Source: Natronobacterium texcoconense
Lineage (GTDB): Archaea > Halobacteriota > Halobacteria > Halobacteriales > Natrialbaceae
Direction: 5' to 3'
NCBI RefSeq assembly: GCF_900104065.1
Contig: NZ_FNLC01000002.1
Location: forward strand, 1,098,995-1,162,994
DNA: 64,000 bases
The position numbers and the translations under genes were made by a program. Below are positions 54,856 to 63,383 of the stretch, piece after piece. Below the pieces are notes generated by a model. The model made no database searches. It saw only the letters and a program-made list of their open reading frames with translations, and was not told where the DNA came from. Every line of letters starts with the position of its first letter. Position 1 is the first letter of the stretch.

Positions 54856-55852
54856 CGTCGTTCGCCCCGTTTTCGTCGATCCCGAGTCGTGTACACACTG
54901 TCTCGACCCGGTCTCTGACCTCGTCCATCCGGCCCTCGGGGACGAGCGACAGTGACCCACCCATCCCGACGCCCTCCTTGGCCTCGCCAGCACAGTACCG
55001 TTCCATCGCACAGTGTGCGCGCCGGTCGAAGCCGGGATCGGTCACCGTCAAATCACAGTTCAGGCGGTCACAGGCCTCCTCGAGGTCGTCCTGACCGTCG
55101 GCGACGAACGAGGTCGTCGCGATCGACAGCGGCGCGTCGATCCCGGCATGACGCAGGAGTGCGGCGACGGCGACCATCTGGGTTCCGCCGGCGAGCGTGA
55201 CGTCACTCCCCGACTCGAGCGCGCCCGCGGCGATACCGGCGACCGTCGGCTGGACCGGGTCGCCGACGGCGCGGATCGCCGCCAGTGGTTCGTCCGCGCA
55301 GTCGCCACCCTCGAGGTCGCTCGCGTCGAGTGCGTCGTCGACGACGCGGTGTTTGCGCTCGATCGGGTTGTCGGGCAGCGAGGAGGAGACGCCCGCGGGT
55401 TCGCCGAGTGCTGTCAACACGCCGAGCGCAGTCGTCGTCCCTCCGGGCACCGTCTCGCCGATCATGACCTCGTCGTCGGGCAGGCTCGAGCCGTAGCCGT
55501 GTGCCCGGTCGTAGATCGCCGCCGCGTCCGGGACGGCTTCGGCGCCGCGGATGTCGTTTCCGGGTTCGACCCCCAGATCGACGGTCGGTGCGTTCGTCGG
55601 CTGGGCGAGGCCAGCGTCGACGACGGTGACGTCGAACCCGACGACCTCACGGACGGCACGGGTGATCGCCGCCGGCGTCGGACACCCCGTCGGACTCACG
55701 GGCGTGACCGGAGCGGCGGTCGGGCGGCCGTACTCGAGAATTTCGACGTCCGCCGAGGGGGTATGTTCCATCAGTTCCGGCGCAGCACCGGCGGCGCTGA
55801 TGCCGTCGATCAGTGCCGTCTCGGTCGTTCCAGCGGGGAGGATCACTCGCAT
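54845..55852 (-). CDS. cobT: NaMN:base phosphoribosyltransferase CobT
   Basis: A 335-residue archaeal CobT. It has [40 protein letters not shown] and the C-terminal [17 protein letters not shown]. It moves phosphoribose from nicotinate mononucleotide to the lower-ligand base, forming alpha-ribazole phosphate. ATG start; overlaps cobY by 10 nt and cobD by 11 nt. Confidence 0.9.
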   Translation of the reverse strand: MRVILPAGTTETALIDGISAAGAAPELMEHTPSADVEILEYGRPTAAPVTPVSPTGCPTPAAITRAVREVVGFDVTVVDAGLAQPTNAPTVDLGVEPGNDIRGAEAVPDAAAIYDRAHGYGSSLPDDEVMIGETVPGGTTTALGVLTALGEPAGVSSSLPDNPIERKHRVVDDALDASDLEGGDCADEPLAAIRAVGDPVQPTVAGIAAGALESGSDVTLAGGTQMVAVAALLRHAGIDAPLSIATTSFVADGQDDLEEACDRLNCDLTVTDPGFDRRAHCAMERYCAGEAKEGVGMGGSLSLVPEGRMDEVRDRVETVCTRLGIDENGANDGAP

Positions 55853-56427
55853 CCGTTCCCCTCCAGTTCCGTGGCAGTGTGTGCGTCTTCGAGGCGATTC
55901 ACGTTGACTGCGAGTCGTGGGTCGTAACTGACGTACATGGTCTCGTGGTCGTTGCCGACGACGTTGACCCCGGTCGGCGCGAGGTGGTCGGCCGGCTCGA
56001 GTCGCGAGTCGACGCTGACGTCGAGCCGGCGCTTGAGCGTTACTGGGACACAGACCGTCCGGGAGCGGTCATCATCGCCGTGGACCGCGAGTATTCGATC
56101 GACGACGGACTCCTCGAGCAACGGAAGATCGGCTGCGACCGTAAGTACCGGCGGCGAGACGGCCGGCGACTCGAGGATGGCCACGAGGTCGGCGACGTAG
56201 CCGTCGCCGGCGGTTTCGATCGTCCGAACGCGGTCGTCTCGCTCGAGGTGGTCACGGGTTTCGGGTGCGTTCGGCGAAACCGCGGCGTAGGTCGTCTCGA
56301 CCGCGCTGCTTGCGAGTGCCGCCACGACGCGATCGACCATCGCGTCCCCTGCAATCGGGTGCAACGGTTTCTCGTGGGAGCCCTCGAGACGCGTCCCCTC
56401 GCCGCCACACATCACAACAGCGTCCAC
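55843..56427 (-). CDS. cobY: adenosylcobinamide-phosphate guanylyltransferase CobY
   Basis: A 194-residue nucleotidyltransferase of the archaeal CobY type: [20 protein letters not shown] binds GTP, and [14 protein letters not shown] is the metal/strand segment. It makes AdoCbi-GDP, replacing bacterial CobU. GTG start that overlaps the end of cobS by 16 nt. Confidence 0.9.
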   Translation of the reverse strand: MDAVVMCGGEGTRLEGSHEKPLHPIAGDAMVDRVVAALASSAVETTYAAVSPNAPETRDHLERDDRVRTIETAGDGYVADLVAILESPAVSPPVLTVAADLPLLEESVVDRILAVHGDDDRSRTVCVPVTLKRRLDVSVDSRLEPADHLAPTGVNVVGNDHETMYVSYDPRLAVNVNRLEDAHTATELEGNGCE

Positions 56428-57173
56428 GCGATCACCCCCGCGTGGACGCCGGCGACGCGTCCGATCTCGTTTGCCGCACCGAAAATGTCGCCGTTGATCC
56501 CACCGAGATGGCGGTTCGCCCAGTACCAGGGGAGGACGATGCCGGCGACGGCTCCGGGCAGGGCGACCGCGGCCGGATGTGGCCAGGCGAGTGCCATCGC
56601 CGCGAGGACGACGACAGCCAGCGGGACGAACGCTCGAGGCGTCGACTGCTCCGTGAACTGCCGTCCCATCCCCTCGTAGCTTGCTGTTCCGAGACAGGCC
56701 ATCGCGGCCATCCCGAGTTTCGTCCCGACTTCGGCTGCGATCGCGACGCCGACGGCCGCGAGTGCCGGGAGCCCGGCGAGGCCGAGCGCACCGAGCGCAA
56801 GGGCGGCGACGGTGACCGACACTGCGAGGACGGCCCCTACACCGGTCGTGGTGTCTTTCAGCACCTCGCGGCGGCGCTCGCGGTCGCCGTGGACGACCAG
56901 CGCATCACCCAGATCCGCGACGCCGTCGACGTGGTGGACGCCCATCACCGCGTAAACGGCAAGCAGATACCCGAGTGCGACGGTCGGCGCAGCGAGAGTT
57001 TCGACCGCGAGAAGCGGAATCGCCGCGAGCGAGCCAGCCACGAGACCGACGACCGGGAACGCCGCCGGCGTCGTTCGGAAGGCCTCCCAGTCGCCGTCGT
57101 GGTGGCCGACCGGGAGCCGCGTCAGGAAGCCAATCGCGCCGCGGGTCGCCCGGAACCAGCGGCCGACCGTCAC
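56412..57173 (-). CDS. cobS: adenosylcobinamide-GDP ribazoletransferase CobS
   Basis: A 253-residue membrane enzyme with about six hydrophobic segments. The signatures are GAIGFLTRLPVG, the Asp-rich HHVDGVADLGDALV and RQFTEQSTPRAFVPL. It joins AdoCbi-GDP to alpha-ribazole (phosphate). GTG start overlapping the cbiB stop (GTGA). Confidence 0.9.
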   Translation of the reverse strand: MTVGRWFRATRGAIGFLTRLPVGHHDGDWEAFRTTPAAFPVVGLVAGSLAAIPLLAVETLAAPTVALGYLLAVYAVMGVHHVDGVADLGDALVVHGDRERRREVLKDTTTGVGAVLAVSVTVAALALGALGLAGLPALAAVGVAIAAEVGTKLGMAAMACLGTASYEGMGRQFTEQSTPRAFVPLAVVVLAAMALAWPHPAAVALPGAVAGIVLPWYWANRHLGGINGDIFGAANEIGRVAGVHAGVIAWTLL

Positions 57174-58138
57174 AGTCTCACCCCCGAAACGGCGGTCGTC
57201 TCGAGTTCCGCCGCGAGAATTGTCGTCGCAGTCGCGAACACGAGAGCGACGATTACGGCGACGGCTGCTGCAAGCGCGACGAGCGTGACCGTGCGCTCGC
57301 CGTCCTCGAGCGTCGGCAGCTCCTCGCTGGGGTTGACATCGTACGCGTCCGGCTTCCGCAGTCGAACGGAGAGGACGCAGGCGAGCGTCGCCATCGGCCA
57401 CCCGGAGTTCGGCGAGGCCGGAACCCGTGCCCATTCGCTGGCTCGCCGGAGTGCGCGCGGATCGCCGGCGGCAACGGCGATGGATGCAGCCGTAATCCTG
57501 GCGGGCAGCCACATTACGAGGTCGTCGAGCCGGGCGCTCGCGGTCCCGATCGGCTTCGAGGGATACCCCAGCATCGAGTCGAGCGTGTTGACGCCTTTGA
57601 CCCACGCTGCAGCGGCTGCGGCGGCGGGAAGCGACAGCGGCGCGAGCAGGGCGAACGGGATCAGGGTCGCGACCAGCCCATCCGAGAGGTTCTCGGCGGC
57701 ACTTTCGATCGCCCCGCTGCGGAGTTCCGCAGGCGAAAGCGTCGATGCGTCCCGGCCGACGAGCCCCCGGATGCGTTCACGGGCCGTCTCGAGGTCGTTT
57801 TCCGTCGCGACGACGACCTCCTCGGTCAACTCGAGCAGCGAGCGCAGACTCATCGTCAGGAAGAGCACGGTGCCCGCAACGACAGCACCGGTGACGGCGT
57901 GGACCTCGCTTGCGGCGAAAACAGCTCCAGCGGCGGCCCCGGCAGGAACGAGCGGTGCGAGTACGGCGACGAAAACGCCAACCAGTCGCTGGCCGGTCGG
58001 CGAATCAGTCCACTCCCGGTCCAGCCAGCCGACGAGCGTTCCGAACCAGGCGACCGGATGTGCGGCGGTCCGAGGCTCGCCCACCAGCAAATCGAGGGCG
58101 AACGCGAACCCGATCAGTGCAACCGTCGTCAACGCCAC
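57170..58138 (-). CDS. cbiB: adenosylcobinamide-phosphate synthase CbiB
   Basis: A 322-residue polytopic membrane protein. ALDLLVGEPRTAAHPVAWFG, LSDGLVATLIPFALLAPL and NSGWPMATLACVLSVRL are CbiB signatures. It attaches aminopropanol (phosphate) to adenosylcobyric acid. GTG start 6 nt from the HAD gene stop. Some databases call this family CobD. Confidence 0.9.
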   Translation of the reverse strand: MALTTVALIGFAFALDLLVGEPRTAAHPVAWFGTLVGWLDREWTDSPTGQRLVGVFVAVLAPLVPAGAAAGAVFAASEVHAVTGAVVAGTVLFLTMSLRSLLELTEEVVVATENDLETARERIRGLVGRDASTLSPAELRSGAIESAAENLSDGLVATLIPFALLAPLSLPAAAAAAAWVKGVNTLDSMLGYPSKPIGTASARLDDLVMWLPARITAASIAVAAGDPRALRRASEWARVPASPNSGWPMATLACVLSVRLRKPDAYDVNPSEELPTLEDGERTVTLVALAAAVAVIVALVFATATTILAAELETTAVSGVRL

Positions 58139-58144
58139 TTTTGG

Positions 58145-58789
58145 TCACCCCTCCTCCTGACTTTCGGCCTCGAGCGTCTCCAGTTCGGCCGGTACGTCCT
58201 CGAGCGGCGTCTCCTCGAGAAGGATCGCCTGCCCACCGACGTCTTCGATCCCGCCGTCGGTCCGCGGGTCGTCGCCGACGTGGATCAGGTCTTCGGGGGA
58301 GACACCGAGTTCGTCGGCGGTCTGCTCGAAGATTTCGGGAGCCGGCTTGCGCCAGCCACAGCCGACGCTCGAGACGATAGCGTCGAAGTCGTCGCGGCCG
58401 AAGTCGGCCCTGACGAGCGTCCGGCCAACGAGTTCGGGGACGCTACAGTTCGAGCAGAGCGCGACGGGGCCGTGCTCGCGGGCGGTTTCAAGCGCCTCGT
58501 GTGTGCCTGCTCGAGTTTCGACGACAGGGTCGAACGCGGAGACGACGGCCCGTCGCGGGACGTTTCCAGAGGGGTGGACGCCGCGGCTCGCGAGTGCGCG
58601 GGCGACGTGGGCGTGCAACGGCACCTCGGCACCCTCGGGCGCGTCGACGTGGGGCTCGCGGTAGGCGTCGTCCCAGTCGTCGGGGACGGAAACGCCGCGG
58701 GCCTCGAGTTCTGCGGCGACGGCTGCCGCCGGATCGTCGGGGGTGTCGGCGCGAACGAGGGTTCCGAAGAGGTCGAACGATACTGCCAC
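58145..58789 (-). CDS. HAD family hydrolase heading the cobalamin run
   Basis: A 214-residue HAD phosphatase. Motif I is SFDLFGTLVRAD, motif II VALCSNCSVPELV, and the C-terminal LIHVGDDPRTDGGIED is motif IV with both Asp residues. GTG start. Placed first in the cobalamin operon, it is a candidate for the missing adenosylcobalamin-5'-phosphate (or alpha-ribazole phosphate) phosphatase; this is inference from context, since no CobC or CobZ is visible. Confidence 0.8.
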   Translation of the reverse strand: MAVSFDLFGTLVRADTPDDPAAAVAAELEARGVSVPDDWDDAYREPHVDAPEGAEVPLHAHVARALASRGVHPSGNVPRRAVVSAFDPVVETRAGTHEALETAREHGPVALCSNCSVPELVGRTLVRADFGRDDFDAIVSSVGCGWRKPAPEIFEQTADELGVSPEDLIHVGDDPRTDGGIEDVGGQAILLEETPLEDVPAELETLEAESQEEG

Positions 58790-58879
58790 GCTCGTGTGAT
58801 TAGCACAAGTGAACTTTAGGTTCGCGGTTCGCTCGAGCGGTGTTCAGCAACGAATCGAAACAGACCGTTCCGTCCTCGA

Positions 58880-59863
58880 TCAGCCGTCGCCGTCGTCCGA
58901 CGGCAGATAGTGCTCCCGGTGGACGACCCAGGACTCGTCTTCCTCCTCGTCGATCGCAGTCACGACGATCTGATCGCCGTCCGTATCGTAGGGGATGTAG
59001 AGCGTGTGACCACCGTCCCAGGTAGCGGTGAACTCGTCGTCCTCGCGGTCGTAGGCACCCGTGGACGCCCCTTCGATGGTGGTTTCGATCTCGATACGGT
59101 TGGCCTCGACGCCGCGTTCCTCCGTGATTTCGACGGCAGCCTGGGGAACGTCACTCCTCGGACTGTCGTACTCCCAGTCGACCTCGACGACCACGTCGTC
59201 GTCTTCGTCCTCGATCGGTTCGTCGAACGCTTCCTCGGGATCGTCCGGCGTGTCGTCGACTGCCGCCGCGAACAGATACCGCCAGTCGCCGTCCTCGGTC
59301 GCAAGCACCCAGATCATGTCGTCTTCCGTCGGCTCCTCGGCGCCAACCTCGACAGTCGCCAGCTCCTCGCCCTCGAGCGTCTCGGCGAGGTCCTCTTCCT
59401 CGAACCAGAACTCCGCACCCTCGAGTTCGAACACGTCCTCGACCGTGGCATCGTCGTCGCGTACCTCCATCTCGACCTCCTCGAGTGCTTCCTCGTCGCC
59501 ACCGCCGCGGAACTCCCAGCCTTCTTCGACCCAGGCAGCGGGATCTACGGGATTGTCCGAGTGAGAGAGTTCGCTCATTCGGTCGAGGTCTTCGTCGACG
59601 GCCGCTTCCAGATACGCGTAAACAGTGGCTAGCGGGCCGTCGTCCGGATACGGATCGCCTTCTTCGGTTGATTCGTCGCCGTCATCGGTCCCGGTATCGC
59701 TGTCGTCGCCTGAATCGACAGCGAACCCGTCACCGAGACAGCCCGAAAGCGAGACGGTAGTGACGATGCCGGCCTGGAGTGCGTGACGTCGAGAAATCGT
59801 AGAATCCGCAGTGCTCTCGTCGCTATCGCTCCGTTGAGAGGGACTATCTCTGTCGGAGACCAT
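58880..59863 (-). CDS. Tat lipoprotein, unknown function
   Basis: A 327-residue protein. A Tat signal (STISRRHALQAG) and lipobox LSGCLGD are followed by a long acidic linker. The folded part holds a domain resembling NTF2/DUF4878-type stress-like domains (ATVYAYLEAAVDEDLDRM, then WVLATEDGDWRYLF) and a C-terminal beta-rich domain. I cannot assign a function. ATG start. Confidence 0.75.
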   Translation of the reverse strand: MVSDRDSPSQRSDSDESTADSTISRRHALQAGIVTTVSLSGCLGDGFAVDSGDDSDTGTDDGDESTEEGDPYPDDGPLATVYAYLEAAVDEDLDRMSELSHSDNPVDPAAWVEEGWEFRGGGDEEALEEVEMEVRDDDATVEDVFELEGAEFWFEEEDLAETLEGEELATVEVGAEEPTEDDMIWVLATEDGDWRYLFAAAVDDTPDDPEEAFDEPIEDEDDDVVVEVDWEYDSPRSDVPQAAVEITEERGVEANRIEIETTIEGASTGAYDREDDEFTATWDGGHTLYIPYDTDGDQIVVTAIDEEEDESWVVHREHYLPSDDGDG

Positions 59864-59973
59864 ACCATTGATACGTGAATTGGATTATTTAGCGTTTTGA
59901 AATGACGGAATTCGTGGAGAACGTCGGCAAGACTGAGGTCAGTATACCGAACGAACGGCGACGAGACGGCCCA

Positions 59974-60188
59974 CTACTTTTTGCGCAGCCATCCTGCGTA
60001 TTCCGGGTTTCCGAGTATATCACTCCAGTAATAGAAGAGTAAGACGATAACCGCCATCAGAACCCCCATCGAACACCGGATACGAGACTATCGCCGGAGA
60101 GAACAGAGACGAGACCGATCGTCGCCGGAAGAAGCACCAGCAGTGCAATCGACTGCTTGAGAGCAAGCGTCGTCCCTATCTCACTCAC
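59974..60188 (-). pseudogene. frameshifted (or two-part) small two-helix membrane protein
   Basis: Two short frames abut: a GTG-started 43-residue frame (60188 to 60057) ending VSGVRWGF, and an ATG-started 27-residue frame (60057 to 59974) ending AGWLRKK; they share one base (TGATG). Adding one G to the G5 run (C5 on plus strand, 60063-60067) joins them into about 71 residues with two hydrophobic segments (SIALLVLLPATIGLVSVL and VLMAVIVLLFYYWSD). The join looks like one protein, so a frameshift is likely; two coupled microproteins is the alternative. Confidence 0.4.
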
Positions 60189-60259
60189 TGTCCGATACGT
60201 TCCGTCTACGTCTATTCCCTTTTTCGATCAACGAACAGGTCGAACCGCATCGACCACGA

Positions 60260-61465
60260 TCACTCGAGCGGTACGATATTCGACTCGAGGTCCCGCGGAT
60301 AGTAGGTCAGCCACTCGATACCGTCCTCGGTGACGGCGATGGTGTCGGAGTGACGGTAGCCGTAGGTGTCGGTGTAGATGCCGGGTTCGATCGTCCAGAC
60401 GTGGCCGGGCTGCATCACGGCGTCGGCTTCGTCGTAGTTCGTGTGCTCGCTCTCGCAGTGATCGGCCCACCCCTCGTCGATGTACGGCGGTTCGTGGCCG
60501 CCCATGCCGATGTTGTGGCCGACGTGGTGCTGTGCGAGGTCGGCGACGCCCTGCTCCTCGAAGTACTCCTCGACGACGCGGTCGACGGCCGCGATGGGGA
60601 CGCCGGGGCCGAGTTCGTCGATCGCGATCTCCTGAGCCTCGAGCATGATCTCGAAGTAGTGAACCTGCTCGTCGTCGGGGTCGCCGACGAACATCGTCCG
60701 CTCGAGTTCGGAGTAGTAGCCGTCGACGTTCGCGCTCGCACCCGTAACGAGCACGTCGCCTGCCTCGAGTCGGCGGTTCGCGGTGTGGCCGTGGGGAAGT
60801 CGTGTCTGTTCGCCCGTGATGTAACCCGCGTGGACGGGCCCGTCGCCGCGGGTGCGGGCGACGTACTGGTCGCCGAGGGTGTCGAGCATCGCGCGCGAGG
60901 CCTCCATCGAGGCTCGCTGGCTCACCGTGGCGGGATGGGCACCGGGTTCGGTGTACTCCGCGAGGTAGCGGTGGCCGAGGTTCGCCCACTTCGCGGACTC
61001 CCGGATCAGGTCGAGTTCGACCTCGGACTTCTCCCAGCGCATACGGGCGACCCAGCCCTGGCTCTCGAGGTCGACGAACTCCGACAGCGCGGGGCCCTGG
61101 TAGCCCATCACGCCCGGGGCACCGTCGGCGTCGGCCGCGACGCTCTCGACGCCCAGTTCCTCGAGCATCGAGACTGCGGTCTCGATCGGTTCGCCGCCGG
61201 GATAGTCCCGGTAGTGATAGACGGCGTCGATCCGCGGGTTCGACTCGATGCGCTCGACCTCGAGTCGGGGAACGGTGATCGCGATGCGTTCGTCCGTCAC
61301 TGCGAGGACGACCGGGCGTTCGGTCTGGATGTGATCGAACCCGGTGAGATACTCGATGCTCGTCGCGCCGAACCAGACGCCGGCGTCCGCGTCGGTTTCG
61401 GCGAGTCGGTCGCGAACGGCCTCGAGGCGGTGTTCGAACTCCTCGACCGGAAGCTGTGTCGACAT
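60260..61465 (-). CDS. M24 (creatinase/aminopeptidase-fold) protein with altered metal site
   Basis: A 401-residue pita-bread-fold protein. The N-terminal creatinase-like domain (about 1-150) includes WFGATSIEYLTGFDHIQTERP. In the catalytic domain, HHVGHNIGMGGHEPPYIDEG keeps one His and VWTIEPGIY keeps Glu. But the usual DxGAxxxGYxSD ligands read VTGASANVDGYYSELERT, and the last Glu ligand is replaced in YGYRHSDTIAVTEDGIE. This looks like a non-peptidase M24 homologue; real substrate unknown. ATG start. Confidence 0.82.
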   Translation of the reverse strand: MSTQLPVEEFEHRLEAVRDRLAETDADAGVWFGATSIEYLTGFDHIQTERPVVLAVTDERIAITVPRLEVERIESNPRIDAVYHYRDYPGGEPIETAVSMLEELGVESVAADADGAPGVMGYQGPALSEFVDLESQGWVARMRWEKSEVELDLIRESAKWANLGHRYLAEYTEPGAHPATVSQRASMEASRAMLDTLGDQYVARTRGDGPVHAGYITGEQTRLPHGHTANRRLEAGDVLVTGASANVDGYYSELERTMFVGDPDDEQVHYFEIMLEAQEIAIDELGPGVPIAAVDRVVEEYFEEQGVADLAQHHVGHNIGMGGHEPPYIDEGWADHCESEHTNYDEADAVMQPGHVWTIEPGIYTDTYGYRHSDTIAVTEDGIEWLTYYPRDLESNIVPLE

Positions 61466-61563
61466 ACGGCTAGGTCAGTCGGGACCGGGACAAAAACGTT
61501 CAGGAGGGAACCGTACGCTGCCGGTTCTACGTGGGTCGAAAGAAAACGGGAAACGAACTCGGC

Positions 61564-62175
61564 TCAATCGAGACGGGCGAACGCCAGGTTGCCCGAAATG
61601 TTCTTGATGTAGATGTCGACGACGTCGCCTTCCTCTGCGCCAGGGACGAAGATCGTGTACTCGCCTTTCTCCGCGACACCATCGCCCTTGCGGCCCGTGC
61701 CGGTGATCTCGACGGTGTAGGTCTTGCCTTCCTCGACGGCTTCCTGCTGTTGTTGCTGCTGGCTGCTCGTCGAGCGCTTGGTGACCGGTCGGAACGCACC
61801 ACAGGCGTCACAGCGAAGCATCGGCGTGCGGTCCTCGCGGACGAGTCGGGTGTCCGGCAGGCCACACTCCGTACAGAGGACGTACTCGTCGACGTAGGCG
61901 TCGACGGCCGCGTCGAAGTCCTGCTGGGAGAACGTCCCGTTGTACCGGGCGCGTCCGTCCTCGAATTTCCCGCTGGTCCCCAGTTCGCGCTGGATGAACC
62001 GGTGGAGGTGTTCGGCCTCGCGCGAGAGGACGTCGGCGATGTCGTCGACGTTCGTGAACCGGGTGAAGGCACCGTCCTTCTGGGCCTCCGCGTCCGGAAT
62101 CTGTAACCGCTGTTCGTCGCCCCCGATGTCGGGGACGTCCTCCATCGCTCGGTCGAGACTCGATTCGTAATCCAT
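61564..62175 (-). CDS. translation initiation factor aIF-2 beta with C-terminal TRAM domain
   Basis: A 203-residue protein. Residues about 30-135 are aIF-2 beta, with HLHRFIQRELGTSGKFEDG and the zinc ribbon CTECGLPDTRLV...RCDACGA. A Gln-rich linker leads to a TRAM domain (TYTVEITGTGRKGDGVAEK, GEYTIFVPGAEEGD). It is part of the factor that delivers Met-tRNAi; the TRAM domain probably binds RNA. Fusion of these two domains is common in haloarchaea. Confidence 0.9.
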   Translation of the reverse strand: MDYESSLDRAMEDVPDIGGDEQRLQIPDAEAQKDGAFTRFTNVDDIADVLSREAEHLHRFIQRELGTSGKFEDGRARYNGTFSQQDFDAAVDAYVDEYVLCTECGLPDTRLVREDRTPMLRCDACGAFRPVTKRSTSSQQQQQQEAVEEGKTYTVEITGTGRKGDGVAEKGEYTIFVPGAEEGDVVDIYIKNISGNLAFARLD

Positions 62176-62319
62176 ACACGAACGAAGACGACGGGAACGT
62201 AAATCCGTTCTGCTATCACGATCCGCCCGATAGCGACCGGTTCGATCGCGGGCCGCTACGGACGGCTATCGGAGGGAACGTCGCTCGAGCGAGAACTCGA
62301 GACCGACGCTGTCGTCACG

Positions 62320-62706
62320 TCAGAGGGTTTCGCTTCCGCTCTCGCCCAGCGACCCCTGCTTCTGGTCGTCCAGTCGTTCGAGGTCCCGTTCGGTGTTTGC
62401 CTCGTGATGGTCGCCCGCCTCACCAGTGATCTCGCCGTACACGGCCTCGCGAACCTCTTCAGGAGAGTCGTACTCTTCGCCGGCGAGTCGGTCGAAAACG
62501 CTGCCCAGCGACTCCGTCTCGTTGGGCATGTCGATCGGTTCGTTACCGTACTCGGCAGCGATCTCCTCGCTCGTAGTCGGGTACTCGAGTTCGCCGAGAT
62601 GCTGTTCGACGTCCTCGAGGATGGACTCGGTCCGATCGGCCCGGTCGGACTTGCGCTGTTCGGCGTGGTCCTGTGCACGGTCGCGACTCCGATCGTTTCC
62701 ACTCAT
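62320..62706 (-). CDS. DUF5789 family protein
   Basis: A 128-residue acidic protein. The core is LGELEYPTTSEEIAAEYGNE and ESLGSVFDRLAGEEYDSPEE, the DUF5789 pattern. No signal, membrane segment or catalytic residue is evident. ATG 62706 (MSGNDRSRD) is used. Function unknown. Confidence 0.75.
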   Translation of the reverse strand: MSGNDRSRDRAQDHAEQRKSDRADRTESILEDVEQHLGELEYPTTSEEIAAEYGNEPIDMPNETESLGSVFDRLAGEEYDSPEEVREAVYGEITGEAGDHHEANTERDLERLDDQKQGSLGESGSETL

Positions 62707-63060
62707 AGGTGACGTTTCCCGGACCCGCGGGAAAAGCGACCGGCAGGCGTTTGCGCGTTCGGCAGCCTCGATTTCGAGAGACGGCGACACCATCGCCGGT
62801 GTCTCCTTGGAAGGCTTGCACACTATTCAACCACCGTTTATGTGTCTCCGGTCCCAACTCGAGTACGACCCTGGCAGGTGGCGCGTTGCCCGACGGCTAC
62901 CTCTTCCCAGGGTCGTTCGATTCTCGAGGCCCGCTATCGGTTTCTACCGACCGTCAGCGACGCGACCGCAAGCGAGAACCGGCCGACAACGGCGACCGAA
63001 ACGGACAGCGCCTGCCACTGCCAGCTATAGCGTTTTATACGAGTGTAATCTGTCCCACAT
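62707..63060. promoter_or_regulatory. 354-bp gap with promoter of the small zinc finger gene
   Basis: No gene is seen. TTTATA at 63034-63039 is 22-27 nt before the ATG at 63061, so a leaderless promoter for the zinc finger protein is likely. The rest is unremarkable GC-rich sequence. Confidence 0.45.
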
Positions 63061-63222
63061 ATGGCAACGAGAGTCCCGATCGAATGTCCGATCTGTCACG
63101 ACGTAATGCACAAAGGCCAGCAACTCGAGCAACATCTCTACCACGACCACGAGAAGCGCAAACTCGCGAAGTTCGTCGTCACCGAGACGATGGCGATGGA
63201 AGCACACGAAGTCTCCGAGTAA
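63061..63222 (+). CDS. small zinc finger protein, 53 aa
   Basis: A 53-residue protein with a single CxxC and two His in the C2H2-like layout: VPIECPICHDVMHKGQQLEQ and HLYHDHEKRKLAKF. It ends MEAHEVSE. It resembles small archaeal C2H2 zinc fingers that may bind nucleic acid. A TATA box is at 63034-63039 and the tnpB-only element starts 38 nt downstream. Confidence 0.75.
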   Translation: MATRVPIECPICHDVMHKGQQLEQHLYHDHEKRKLAKFVVTETMAMEAHEVSE

Positions 63223-63260
63223 CCGCGAATCGCGTCGTTTACAGAAGGTACAGGCGAAAG

Positions 63261-63280
63261 CCCACGGCTTTAGCCGTGGG
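63261..63280 (+). repeat. left-end hairpin of the tnpB-only element
   Basis: 8-bp perfect stem CCCACGGC/GCCGTGGG with loop TTTA, then GATGAAGCC, a common form in haloarchaeal IS200/IS605 relatives. Confidence 0.75.
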
Positions 63281-63383
63281 GATGAAGCCGTCACTGCTGC
63301 ATCGTTCCACGTTTCACAACAAGCTGGATATTCCACGTTGCACGATCCATACCTTCAAGTAGGTTTCTCTACATAGGTTACGT

